Source: Prorocentrum cordatum (Eukaryota; Sar; Dinophyceae; Prorocentrales; Prorocentraceae). From it: a DNA stretch of 64,000 nucleotides. Both the position numbers and the translations under genes were made by a program. Location of the stretch: positions 193,385 to 257,384 of the forward strand of contig CAUYUJ010014191.1 of NCBI GenBank assembly GCA_963575745.1, read 5' to 3'. Within the stretch, counting starts at the first letter, position 1. Every line of letters begins with the position of its first letter. The notes under the pieces were generated by a model. It did not search any database, was not told where the DNA came from, and worked only from the letters and a program-made list of their open reading frames with translations. Below are positions 9,115 through 19,689 of the stretch, piece after piece.

Positions 9115-10128
9115 TGTTTTTTGTCAGGTTTCGTCAGCGCCCCCTTCTCTTGGGCCTCCCGCTTCTTCCGCCCCTCAGCATGGGCAACGAGCAAGGCGTT
9201 GGACTGGTCTGTCTCGATATTGTCCCTTCCAGGCGCGCGTGCGATCAAGAAACCCATCTCGCCTGCTGACAGCGGCATGCGCGTCTCCTGGCCCGACTCA
9301 TCAGCAACGACCATGGACGGCGGGTCGGAGTTCCAGTCGTACCACGTCACCTGTGATAAAGAAGACGGATGAGTTGGACGGATAGAAGAGGATGATCACA
9401 GCGGGAGAAATTAGCAGGCAGCAGAAAGGGATGGAGAGGAGGTGAAAAGTGACCTTCTTCGCAGAGCTAGAAGCGGCAGGTGCAGCGGAAGGGCGCGCAG
9501 GTGACTCCATCACCTCCTGGCTTGAGAAAACGACGAGCGGGCTGTGCACTTCGTCCTTCTTGGTCTTCGCCTTGGGCGGTGGAGAAATCCCATATAGCTC
9601 CTTGATCAGCTTGTGCCTTGCGTCTGCTGGACTGCGTGGTGCACTCGCGGCTGGGGCCGAGCTCTCGGCAGAAGTGTCATCCGCGGAGGTGCTCTCGACG
9701 ACGTCATCACTGCGTGGCGTATCCTTCTTTTTGCCAGAAGAAGTACGACCGCGCTCCAAGTTCATCGCCTGTCCGAGGGACCTCGTGTAGTGATCCAGCT
9801 TCTCCGCGGTCACGGCGCTCCTGAACTTGTTCGCTACGTAGCTGACGCACCTGCTCATCTCAGTGGCCCAGCGCTTCGCTTCCTCTGCCGTGAGGTGCGT
9901 CTTCTGCGAAACGATGGCCTTCGTGAGCGCTGTGGAGCTCAAGCGCTGCGACGCCTGGCACGCATCCAACAAGAACGGCATGTTATATTTGATGATCTGC
10001 TCCGTTGTGCCATTGATGTAGTTCTTCTCGATCAATGACACGCGCTGCTTCACCAAGTCAACCATGGCCTCATCGCCGAGCTGGCAAGTGCGGTAGAGGC
10101 GCGGCCTCTCCTTAGAGGCGCCCCCCAT
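9111..10128 (-). CDS. Two-exon conserved dinoflagellate protein, 304 aa
   Basis: Exon 1 is 10128-9454 and exon 2 is 9350-9111, joined by a 103-bp intron that begins GTCACTTTT and ends ATCACAG. The frames agree (225 plus 79 codons). Exon 1 carries an alpha-helical domain (MVDLVKQRVSLIEKNYINGT and SYVANKFRSAVTAEKLDHY), then a Ser/Ala/Pro-rich disordered segment. Exon 2 is a small beta-type domain, VTWYDWNSDPPSMVV..GEMGFLIA, recalling the W-D...GF module of dinoflagellate multicopy proteins. The start is the ATG before GGASKERPRLYR; the frame is open further upstream to 10281, but a TTTTTTCTGTAG acceptor at 10170 suggests an earlier intron instead. It is the first gene of the element and its stop overlaps the next start. 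Confidence 0.55.
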
Positions 10129-10169
10129 CTCAACGCAATGCCTGCTGCCACTCGCGTTTGAGCAAATGG

Positions 10170-10357
10170 CTACAGAAAAAAAGGGTAAACGAAAAGGAAG
10201 TGCCCCTTTGAAGGGGTCGCAGGAAGCTCTTCCCCTAGCAAGGGGTGACGTCGCGCAACCGTGAGGGATCATGTCGAACACAACATAGGAAAGCGCACCA
10301 ATATATTGGCGCCCGCCGCGAGCGAATCTATTCGAACATGGGTTCTCGCTAAGAGCA
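10170..10357 (-). promoter_or_regulatory. Leader or intron with two hairpins and a 12-bp palindrome
   Basis: This stretch upstream of the first element gene has hairpins at 10202-10216 and 10231-10245. It also carries GCACCAATATATTGGCGC near 10297, whose core CCAATATATTGG is a perfect palindrome and repeats the iteron of the inverted repeats. It is the natural place for the element promoter, but no promoter motif is recognised. Confidence 0.35.
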
Positions 10358-10402
10358 AATTTATTGGTGTTTGCAATATATTAATGTATTGGGTGCTCAA
10401 GG
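10358..10402 (-). repeat. Right terminal inverted repeat
   Basis: This is the inverted counterpart of 460-504 with four mismatches in 45. It keeps the two iterons in degenerate form. The flank beyond 10402 is unlike satellite A, so the right boundary rests only on the inverted-repeat match. Confidence 0.75.
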
Positions 10403-10775
10403 TTATGCAACTTCAAGAATCCAAAACTCCGTTCCCAGCGCCGTTCCGGAGGCCGCGGTAACTGGTTATTTATCGAGCGAACGCGTTTACCTCCTTTTTT
10501 ATAGTTCAAAGTCGATGTCGGAAAAAGTGGACTTCACCTGTGAAATATCGAGGTTTCCTTAAAGGCAGTAAAATTCCAAGAGCACGATCTGCGTGCGGGG
10601 TGGCGAAAAATGGCCTTCGTCCTCACAATTGAAATCCGCCGGCCCCCTTCGACCTCGTAATTTATCGCACAAGAATTCCGCCCGCCCCCTTCAAGTAAAA
10701 ACCGGGGGGAAGACCATCTAAAAGAGAACCCTGGGCCCATGCCCTTTCCGGGAAAATTCAAACCCGGAAGGGTTT
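10403..10775. other. Unique spacer, nothing recognised
   Basis: No coding frame, repeat or palindrome stands out in this stretch of moderate GC. It separates the element from a T-rich repeat. Confidence 0.6.
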
Positions 10776-10965
10776 TTTAGAGTTTTTTTAGTTGTTCCAG
10801 AGTTTTTCGAAAGTTGTTCCATAGTGTTTCTAAAGTTTTTCTTGAGTTTTCAGTCGTTTAGAGTTTTTCCAAAGTTTTTCCATTGTTTTTTTTAGAGTTT
10901 TCAGTCGTTTGGAGTTTTTCCAGAGTTTTCCATAGTTTTTTATAGTTTTTCCCAGCCATCCTGTG
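10776..10965. repeat. T-rich tandem repeat (GAGTTTTTCC-like)
   Basis: Degenerate copies of a unit near AGAGTTTTTCCAAAGTTTTTCC, some containing TTTTCAGTCGTT, run up to satellite B. A similar T-rich tract lies on the other side of satellite B at 13720-13965, so the array is bracketed by related sequence. Confidence 0.8.
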
Positions 10966-11084
10966 GTGTTGGGTCCTCGTTTTGAAGAGACGGTGCCCCG
11001 CGTTCCTCTCCTCTTCTCTCCTCTCCTCATCTCTCCTCTCCTCCTCTCCTCCCCTCATCTCCTCCTCTCCTCTTCACCCACCCA

Positions 11085-13665
11085 GTACACCGCTTCGTGG
11101 CTCCATAGGGAGCTCCACCGAAGGCCCCAGTGCCCGCGCCCGCATGCGTCACCCACACCCATTTTCGGCACACCCCTCACACGTTTCGTGGCCCCATGGG
11201 AAGCTCCACCGAAGGCCCCAGTGCCCGCGCCCGCATGCGTCACCCACGCCCATTTCGGCACACCCCTCACACGCTTCGCGGCTCCATAGGGAGCTCCACC
11301 GAAGGCCCCAGTGCCCGCGCCCGCATGCGTCACGCACACCTATTTCGGCACACCCCTCACACGTTTCGCGGCTCCATAGGGAGCTCCACCGAAGGCCCCA
11401 GTGCCCGCGCCCGCATGCGTCCACCCACACCCATTTCGGCACACCCCTCACACGCTTCGCGGCTCCATCGGGAGCTCCACCGAATTCCCCAGCGCCAGCG
11501 CCCGCGTGCGTCACCCACGCCCATTTCGGCACACCCCTCACACGCTTCGTGGCTCCATAGGGAGCTCCACCGAAGGCCCCAACGACCGCGCCCGCATGCG
11601 TCACCCACACACATTTCGGCACACCCCTCACACGCTTCGCGGCTCCATAGGGAGCCCCACCGAAGGCCCCAGTGCCCCGCGATCCGCTGATATTTGCGTA
11701 ACGCACACCCATTCGGCACACCCCTCACACGTTTCGTGGCTCCCTAGGGAACTCCACCGAAGGCCCTAGTGATGCCGCCGCATGCGTCACCCACATCCAA
11801 TTCGCAACCCCCCCTCACACGTTTCGTGGCCCCATAGGAGCTCCGCCGAATGCCCCGGTGTGCCCGCCTGCATGCGCCACCACACACAATTCGGCACACC
11901 CGTCACACGCTTCGTGGCCCCATAGGGAGCTCCGCCGAAGGCCCCAGCGCTGCCGCCCGCATGCGTCACCCACACACACAATTCGGCACATCCCTCACAC
12001 GTTTCGTGGCCCCATAGGAGCTCCGCCGAAGGCCCCAGTGCTGCCGCCCGCATGCGCCACCCACACCCAATTCGGCACACCCCATCACACGCTTCGTGGC
12101 CCCATAGGAGTTCCGCCGAAGGCCCCAGTGCTGCCGCCCGCATGCGTCACCCACACCCAATTCGGCACACCCCTCACACGTTTCGTGGCCCCATAAGGAG
12201 CTCCGCCGAAGGCCCCAGTGCTGCCGCCCGCATGCGTCACCCACACCCAATTCGGCACACCCCTCACACGTTTCGTGGCCCCATAGGGAGCTCCGCCGAA
12301 GGCCCCAGTGGTGCCGCCCGCATGCGTCACGCACACCCAATTCGGCACACCCCTCACACGTTTCGTGGCCCCAAAGGGAGCTCCGCCGAAGGCCCCAGCG
12401 CTGCCGCCCGCATGCGTCACGCACACCCAATTCGGCACACCCCTCACACGTTTCGTGGCCCCATAGGGAGCTCCGCCGAAGGCCCCAGTGCCCGCGCCCG
12501 CATGCGTCACCCCCACCCAAGTGGGCACACCCCTTACACGCTTCGTGGCCCCATAGGGAGCTCCGCCGAAGGCCCCAGCGCTGCCGCTCGCATGCGTCAC
12601 GCACACCCAATTCGGCACACCCCTCACACGTTTCGTGGCCCCACAGGGAGCTCCGCCGAAGGCCCCAGCGTTGCCGCCCGCATGCGTCCCGCACATTCAT
12701 TTCGGCACACCCCTTACACGCTTCGTGGCCCCATGGGGATGTCTACCGAAGGCCCCAGTGATGCCGCCCGCATGCGTCCCGCACGCCCATTTCGGCACAC
12801 CCCTCACACGTTTCGTGGCTCCATAGGGAGCTCCGCCAAAGGCCCCAGTGCTGCCGCCCGCATGCGTCACGCGCGCCCAATTCGGCACACCCCTCACACG
12901 TTTCGTGGCCCCAAAGGGAGCTCCGCCGAAGGCCCCAGTGCTGCCGCCCGCACGCGTCCCGCACACCCATTTCGGCACACCCCTGACACGCTTTGTGGCC
13001 CCATAGGGAACTCCACCGAAGGCCCCAGAGCGTTGCCGCCCGCGCGCGTCCCGCACACCCAATTCGGCACACCCTTCACGCGCTTCGTGGCCCCATAGGG
13101 AATGCGTCCCGCACATCCATTTCGGCATGCCCTTCACACGTTTCGTGGCCCCATAGGGAGCTCCACCGAAGGCCCCAGTGGGTGTGCCCGCATGCGTCCC
13201 GCACATCCATTTCGGCACACCGCTCACGCGTTTCGTGACCCCTCACACGTTTCGTGGTCCCATAGGGAGCTCCACCGAAGGCCCCAATGGGTGTGCCCGC
13301 ATGCGTCCCGCACACCCATTTCGGCACACCCCTCGCACGTTTCGTGGCCCCGTAAAGGGGCTCCACCGAAGATCCCACTGCTGCCGCCCGCATGCGTCCC
13401 GCACGCCCATTTCGGCATACCCTTCACACGCTTCGTGGCCCCAAAGGGAGCTCCGCCGAAGGCCCCAGTGGGTGTGCCCGCATGCGTCCCGCACATCCAT
13501 GTCGGCACAGCCCTCACGCGTTTCGTGACCCCTCGCACGTTTTGTGGTCCCATAGGGAGCTCCACCGAAGGCCCCAGTGGGTGTGCCCGCATGCGTCCCG
13601 CACACCCATTTCGGGACACTTTTCGTACGTTTCGTGGCCCCGTAGGGGGCTCCACCGAAGAAGAT
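11085..13665 (+). repeat. Satellite B, mostly 90-bp unit, about 29 copies
   Basis: The unit reads TTTCGTGGCCCCATAGGGAG, then CTCCGCCGAAGGCCCCAGTG, then GCATGCGTC and TTCGGCACACCCCTCACACG. The first six or so copies form a subfamily with CTCCACCGAAGG and CCGCGCC. The central copies are very uniform at 90 bp. The last copies (from about 13080) are rearranged, some truncated at TTTCGTGACCCCTC. Because 90 is divisible by three, long frames stay open on both strands; none is taken as a gene. A diverged array with an 80-bp unit lies at 59095-59465. Confidence 0.93.
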
Positions 13666-13719
13666 ATTCACAACTGCGGTATTCACAATTGCATATGGTT
13701 GGGTCCTTCGCCAGGATAA

Positions 13720-13965
13720 TTTTCCAGAGTTGTTTCCACAGTTTTTCCACAGTTTTTCCCAGGTTTCGGCTTAGAGATTGTCTGGCGTTTTTTGTTTGGT
13801 TTGAGTTTTTTCCCCAGGTTTGAGCTTCAGGTTTTTTCGTATGTTTTTGTGGGTTTGAGTTTTTCGCATGTTCGGTGTTTGAGTTTTTTTCAGGATGTCG
13901 ACCTCCCCAGGTTTTGGTTTCAAGATTTCCTGGTGTTTTTTCTCGTTTGGGTTTTTTGGCCCGAA
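13720..13965. repeat. T-rich repeat (AGTTTTTCCACAG / GGTTTGAGTTTTTT)
   Basis: Degenerate copies of TTTCCACAGTTTTTCC give way to GGTTTGAGTTTTTT units. It mirrors the T-rich repeat that precedes satellite B and has no coding value. Confidence 0.75.
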
Positions 13966-13989
13966 GTGGTCGTGGACCGCCTGTAGTCG

Positions 13990-14225
13990 CAATTCACGAA
14001 CCTAATCAGAGGTCTTTGCCTTTTCGTCGTTCTCTCCCTCCCTCCCGTGAGTCCAGTGTTGTTCGCTCTCTCCTCGTGCGCTAGTGGTGCTCCTCCCTCC
14101 TTGTGCGCCCCCCTCCTCGCGATTCCAACGGCGCTTCTCCCACCTCGTATTTCAATGGTACTCCTCCCTCCTCGTGCCCCCTCCCTCTCGCGATTGCAGT
14201 GGTGCTCCACCGATTTTGAGACGAT
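13990..14225. repeat. CT-rich degenerate repeat of about 50 bp
   Basis: Phrases such as GTGCTCCTCCCTCCTCGTGC and CTCGCGATTCCAACGG recur about three times in diverged form. No gene is seen. Confidence 0.6.
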
Positions 14226-14814
14226 CCCCAGGTAGTGTGTGTCAACACTGCTGGGGCCGCGCGTTGGGAATAGCAGAAGCGCGCCTTAGGTCGGTGCTGG
14301 TGATCCCGCCACGGGAACCTAGTCCCTTGCACGGGCACCTAGACAGCTTCGGTCACGTCAGAACCCCTCCACCCTCTATGCGGTGCCCCTCTTCGCAGAT
14401 CCGCCCTCCGTTCTCCCTTCTTTCTCCCCTTCCTCCTGCATAAGTTACGTGATGAGTACCATGATGCGATCCATGTCCCAAGATGGCTCCGACAATAACG
14501 CCAAAAACGATAATATGGCAACAAGAGCACCCAAAACGTTGGCCCCCATACGTCTCGAGAAGCCATCCAGGCCGTCCCTAGAGGACCCGACATGCCACCA
14601 GAAGGTCCCAAAACAGGCCATCAAGATGGTCCCCTTGTGGAACAATTGAGGTTGCCTTTTGGTCTCTCCACTCCGAGCGCCCTCGGCGGATCCGGCGGGG
14701 CGCTCTCGCCCGGGCGCCCTGCCGCGCTCCTGCCCTCGGAGGGCTCCCGCCTGGAGAGCCCCAGATCGTCAATTTCAGTGTGTTGATTTTGAGCAACATG
14801 TTCAATATTCCAAC
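14226..14814. other. Unique sequence, no gene recognised
   Basis: Several short frames exist on both strands but none shows family motifs. A GC-rich stretch at 14675-14760 has imperfect inverted pairs (GAGCGCCC with GGGGCGCTC). Confidence 0.5.
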
Positions 14815-15010
14815 TACGGTAGGTTCGCGTCGTGTCGACCGGCGGCGACCCCGCCGCCGACGTTCAACGTTGAATGCCGACGGCGGCCCAGAATCGGTCG
14901 ATGTTGAACGATCGGACGTTGGGGAGAGGGCCGATCGTTCAAGGTTGAACGATCCAGCGCGGTGTCAGGAACCAACGCCAGGGTCGACACGGCACGAACC
15001 TGCAGTAGGA
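14814..15010 (+). mobile_element. 190-bp MITE or introner-like element, copy 1
   Basis: The ends are inverted copies: CTACGGTAGGTTCGCG at the left and, read from the other strand, CTACTGCAGGTTCGTG at the right, with 23 of 27 matching through GTGTCGACC. Inside are a GCGGCGACCCCGCCGC hairpin, ACGTTCAACGTTGAA and several GATCGTTCAA inverted pairs. The element can be read as GTAGGT to CTGCAG, the limits of a canonical intron. A second copy, same orientation, lies at 40684-40882 with only about five differences. Confidence 0.75.
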
Positions 15011-15189
15011 GGGCCAAGATGGACAACTGAACTCTTGAAACACCGAAGAACCCCAGGGGCTTTTCAGTTTTTCGAGTCAGGACGTCCTGAATTGAAGTGT
15101 TCAGTCATCGATGTATGTTTAGGTCTGGAAAGTCCCAGTTTGAAGTTTTCAGTTTTCAAATCTCAATCCCAAGAGTCCGGGAGAGTGGG

Positions 15190-15850
15190 ATGAGGCCGAT
15201 GTGGAGGAAGAGAACAAGGAGGAGGAGGAGGAGGTGGTGGACCGTGAGGAGAAGGAGGAGGAGGAGGATTAGGGAGGAGGAGGGGGGGAGGAGGAGGATG
15301 GAAGAGGATAGGGGGCGGGGGAGGAAGAGGAGGAGAGGAGGAGAAGGAGGGGGCGGAGAAAAGAGGAATACGAGCAGGAGCAAGGGCAGGAGCCACAGCT
15401 GGTCGAGGAGGGCGACGAGGACAGAGAAGACGAGAGTAAGAAGCAGGAGGATGAGGATTAATAGGATGATGAGGATGAGGACGACGACGATAAGAGGAGA
15501 GGAGGAGGAGGATGAGGAAGAAGGGGCATGGCAGCAGCAACAACAGCAGCAGGAGGCAGAGGAGGAGGAGGAGGAGGAGGAGGTGGAGGGGGAGGAGGAG
15601 GAGGAGGAGGAGGGAATGCAGGAGGAGAGGGGCGAGGAGGGGGGGAAGGAGAAACAACAGCAGCAAGAGGATAACGAGGACGAGCAGGAGGGAGGGTGAG
15701 AAGTATGATCAGGGAGGTGACGAGGAGGAGGAGGAGGAGGACGACGACGATGAGGAGGGGGGGAGTAGGACGACGACGACTAGCAGGGGGAGGAAGAGGA
15801 GGAGGAAATGGAGGAGGAGGAGGAGGAGAGGAGGGGGGGCCGCCGCACTA
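15190..15850. repeat. GGAGGA polypurine tract
   Basis: The plus strand is dominated by GGAGGA with CAGCAG and GACGAC patches. The Arg/Glu-rich and Leu/Pro-rich frames are artefacts of the repeat. Confidence 0.9.
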
Positions 15851-16788
15851 GCACCGCACTAGCCTCAAGCAGCGCCCTCGCGGCCCCCACCCCCTTCGTT
15901 GATCGCCTGGGATAGACGAAAAGAGCTGAAAGACCCAGCAGCTTTTTGAACGGAGGGCGGCTTATTTTCAAGATCTGGCTCTCGTCTCCAGAAGTCGTAT
16001 TGTTTGACATTTGACAGTTGTTGGATGGAGGGTGGCTCCTTCTCAACATCGTGCTCTCGCTTTGCTAAGCCCTGAAGATCCCAATGCAGCTCGACGAAGA
16101 TTCAACCTGCGGGTCGACAGAAGAAGCAGATCGACTTTGAGACGGGGGGCACCCATCACAAGGATCAGCCACGAGAGCGAAACATGAATGTTCAAGAGTT
16201 TTGGAAACGTGGGTGCCCTCTCGAGTCCTCTTGCACGCACTGCTTGTTAATAATGCGTCGGTTCACTCGCCCCCCCTCTCCTCGCTACTTCTCCGTCCGT
16301 TCTGCGCGGCGAGCGCAGTTGCAGTTACAAACTGCTGACCCACCTCTGTCGTGTCGAAGGTCGGCGCATATTTCTTGGACCGGCGCTGGATCTCCCTGTC
16401 GGCCCCTCTGGCGCCGCCCCTGGCGCGCTCTCCGAAAGTTTGTGTCTACGCAGTTTGGGCTTCTTCTAGTGGAGTCAAGACGCTGATGTAAGGACCACGT
16501 TGGGCTCAGGAGTGGCTCTGATTTTCGGGCCGTTCCTTAGATCTAGGTCGTGGATCCTACTCGTGGCCGAGGCTCGCTGTGGTCAGGAAAGGCCCTTCGT
16601 TCATTATTCAGCTTTCTCTTTGGTAGCGAGATGACTGTATGTCGAGTGTCGAGTGCCAATCCCCGCTGCTGCCCCCCCGCGAACGCGGAGGTGTGGCTCG
16701 ACGGGGCGGTGCTCAGCGGTGAGTGGAGGGGCAACGACCGCAAACCGCAGTCGCGCCCTCAAGGCCCTGAGGGCTTCGAAGCAGACAC
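15851..16788. other. Mostly unique; one decayed foldback core
   Basis: No convincing gene. Positions 16400-16435 carry GGCGCCGCCCCTGGCGCGCT, the core of the foldback family at 16789-16950 and 40450-40590, so this is a probable decayed third copy. GGGCACCC near 16145 and GGGTGCCC near 16210 form a loose inverted pair. Confidence 0.5.
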
Positions 16789-16950
16789 ATTTGCATAAAC
16801 ATAAATGTTTGGAGGTCCGCGCGGATTCCTCGGATTAGCGATGGGCCTCTCTGGCCGCGTCTCCGGCGCCCCCCCTGGCGCGCTTCGCGCACCAGCGTCC
16901 AGTGCCGATCAGAGAAATCTGCGCGGACCTCCGCCAGTTTATAGTGTATT
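16789..16950. mobile_element. Foldback (MITE-like) element
   Basis: Left arm GGAGGTCCGCGCGGATTCCT at 16811 and right arm 16907-16932 are inverted copies of about 26 bp with few mismatches. The central part has the GGCGCC...CTGGCGCGCTTCGCGC core. The arms are extended by AT-rich ATAAAC-type ends. One side of a related copy is found at 40525-40590. Confidence 0.65.
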
Positions 16951-17069
16951 GGTATGCAGCTCTTTGCTCCTCTAGAGGGTGGTCCTCGTCCTCGTCGTAT
17001 TGGGCCTCGGCCTCGACTTTGTCCTCGCCGTATGTCGCCGCTCTCGCCGTCGCTGTCGTCCTGCTTCTG

Positions 17070-17132
17070 GTCCCTCTCCCGATGAGGAGGATGAGGAGGA
17101 GGAGGATGACGATGAAGATGAGGATCAGTATG

Positions 17133-17185
<53 letters not shown>

Positions 17186-19478
17186 GACGATGTGGAGGAG
17201 GAGTATGATGAGAGAGGAAGAAGAGGATGATGATGCTAAGGGTGCTGATGATGACGATGATGATGATGAGGCGGAGGAGGATCAGAAGGATGATATTGAG
17301 GATGCTGATAATGATGATGACGATGATGATGATGACGATGATACTGATGATGAAAATGATGACGACGATGATGATAAGCATTATGATTGTAATGAAGAGG
17401 ATGATCATGGTGAGGATGAGGATGAGAATCAGGATGAGGATGAGGTTGAGGATGATGATGACAATGATGATGATGATGCTGATGATGATGGTGCCGAGGA
17501 GGAGGAACAGGAGGATGAGGGGGAGGATGATGATGGTGATGATGCTGATGATGATTAGGGTCCTGATGGTGATGACGATGATGGTGATGATGATGATAAT
17601 GACGAGGATGATCATGGTGATGGTGAGGATGAGGATGAGAATGAGGATGAGGATGAGGTCGAGGATGAGGGCGATGAGGGTGAGGATGAGGATTGGGATT
17701 AGGGATAAGGATAAGGGATGATAGTGAGATGATGATGACGATGATTGTCATGTTGATGATGATGATGGTGATGGTAAGGATGAGGAGGAGGAGGATTAGT
17801 TTGAGGTTGGTGATGATGCTGTTGATGAGCATGATGATGGTGATGATGATGACTATGATGATGACGATGATGCTGAGGATGAGTATGAGGATGATGATGA
17901 GGAGCATGATGAGGACGAGGATAATGCTGATGCAGCTGATGGTGAGGATGAGGATGAGAATCAGGATGAGGATGAGGAGGATGGTGAGGATAAGGATGAG
18001 GATGACAAGGAATATGATGATGGTGATGATGATCATGATCATGATGATGAGGATGATGATGATGAGGATGCTGATGATCATTACGAGGATGATGATGCGC
18101 ATGAGGAGGATGAGGAGGAGGATGAGGAGAGAGAGGGAGAAGGATGAGCATCACGATGGTGACGATGCTGATGATGATGATGATGATGATGATGACGATG
18201 ATGATGATGATGATGATGATGATGCTGAGGCGGAAGAGGTGGAAGAAGATGAGGATGATGATGATGTTGATGTTGATGATGAGTTTGATGACAAGGGTGG
18301 TGGTTATGCTGATCACGATGATGATGAGATGATGGTGCTGACGATGCTGATGATGCGGATGAGGATGATGAGCAGGAGGAGGAGGAGAGAGGAGGAGGAG
18401 GAGGAGGATGAGGATGCTGATGATGATGAGGATGATGATGATGACGATGATATTGATGATTCTACTAATGACGATGATGATGATGATTATGAGGATGATG
18501 ATGTTGATGAGGCGGAATATGAGGTTGAGGATGAGGTTGATAATGATATTGATTGCTATTGATGATCATTACGGTGATGATGATAACGATTATGATGCTG
18601 ATGATGACGAGGATGATGATGGCGATAGTGAGGATGATGATGATCATGAGGATAATGATGAGGCTCATGATGACGATGATGATGATGGTGATGCGGAGGA
18701 GGGGGATGATTATGACGCTGATGTACGGCGATGATGTCGATGATGCTGATGTTGATGCTGATGATGTTGATGACGATGCCTGATGATAAGGCTGAGGATG
18801 AGGATGAGGATGATGATATAGGAGATTCTGCTGATGCTGGTGATGATGATGTTGACGATGATGGCCATGACGGGCCATGACGATGACGATGTTGTTGGTG
18901 ATGCCGATGGTGGATGATGACTGATGATTTGGAGGAGGACGAGGATTCGGAGGAGGAGGATGCGGATGATGATTATGATGATGGTGGTGAGGATGATGAT
19001 GAACATAAGGTCGATGATAATGATGATGATGAGGATGATGGTGGTGATGGTAAGGATGAGGAGGATGAGGATGAGGATGATGATGAGGGTGAGGACGATG
19101 ATGAGGCTAACTAAATGATGACAATTGCTATGATGATGCGGATGAGGAGTATGACGATGAGGAGGAGCAGGATGAGGATGAGTATGAGGATGATGCTGAT
19201 GAAGATGATGATGAGGATGTGGATGAGGACCAGGATGACGATGAGGATGATGATGAGGATGAGCATGAGGATGATGCTGATGATGAGGAGGAGGATGATG
19301 CGGGGGAGGAAGATGCGGAGGAGGATGAGGAGAGAGGCTGAGGAGGAGGATGAAGATGGTGAGGATGATGATGACGATGATGATGCTGAATACGATTATG
19401 ACGATGATGTTGCTGATTATGATGATGAGGCGGAGGAGGAGGAGGAGGAGGAGGAGGATGAGGATGAGGATGAGGATG

Positions 19479-19517
<39 letters not shown>

Positions 19518-19618
19518 CTGATGCTGATGCTGATGCTGAGGATGATGATAATGGTGATGATGCTGCTGATGGTTCTCACGATGATCATGGTGGTGATGAT
19601 GATGATGGTGATGATATG
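17070..19618 (+). repeat. (GAT)n/(GAG)n trinucleotide microsatellite, 2.5 kb
   Basis: The plus strand is almost pure GAT, GAG and GAC triplets with occasional GCT. Open frames encode poly-Asp/Glu, poly-Met or, on the other strand, poly-His/Ile and have no independent support. Similar tracts occur at 32770-37125, 41580-42455, 49265-49600 and 52365-52790, all with GAT on the plus strand. Confidence 0.95.
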
Positions 19619-19689
19619 ACGGGGCGCTCGCGTAAATGGACCGGGGTCCTTTCGAATTGGTTTCGCAAATATTATTGGGAATCTCTCTA

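Larger units (their letters stand above)
565..10245. repeat. Dispersed hairpin family CCCCTAGCAAGGGG (15 copies)
   Basis: Short foldbacks with a CCCC/GGGG stem and a 4-8 nt loop, often TAGCAA or TATCAA, lie at 565-580, 2096-2112, 3530-3541, 5056-5072, 5107-5122, 6849-6864, 6891-6906, 6931-6949, 7957-7971, 8438-8454, 8460-8472, 8482-8497, 8539-8554, 10202-10216 and 10231-10245. Many are followed by GTCGC or GCGCG. They fall in introns and spacers of the minus-strand genes, not in the conserved coding blocks. Confidence 0.8.
460..10402 (-). mobile_element. Probable 9.9-kb dinoflagellate DNA transposon
   Basis: Two 45-bp segments (460-504 and 10358-10402) are inverted copies of each other with 41 of 45 matches. 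The left one starts where satellite homology stops. All convincing coding segments inside are on the minus strand, and 15 short CCCC/GGGG hairpins lie only inside the boundaries. The last gene encodes a transposase-like protein. From memory, its neighbours resemble proteins repeated many times in dinoflagellate genomes. No flush target-site duplication is visible; AACTTC occurs near both outer flanks but not adjacent to the ends. At least two frameshifts and one in-frame stop suggest this copy is inactive. A host gene cluster caught between unrelated inverted repeats is the main alternative. Confidence 0.6.

Noticed and set aside
9449-10038. Plus-strand frames opposite the two-exon gene
   Set aside because: Shadow of the minus-strand coding sequence, which has a consistent intron and helices.
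460-10402. Large virus-like or Polinton element
   Set aside because: No DNA polymerase, packaging ATPase, capsid or integrase signature was seen among the genes.
12052-13098. 348-codon frame in satellite B
   Set aside because: The 90-bp period keeps frames open on both strands with equal quality; no start context or domain.
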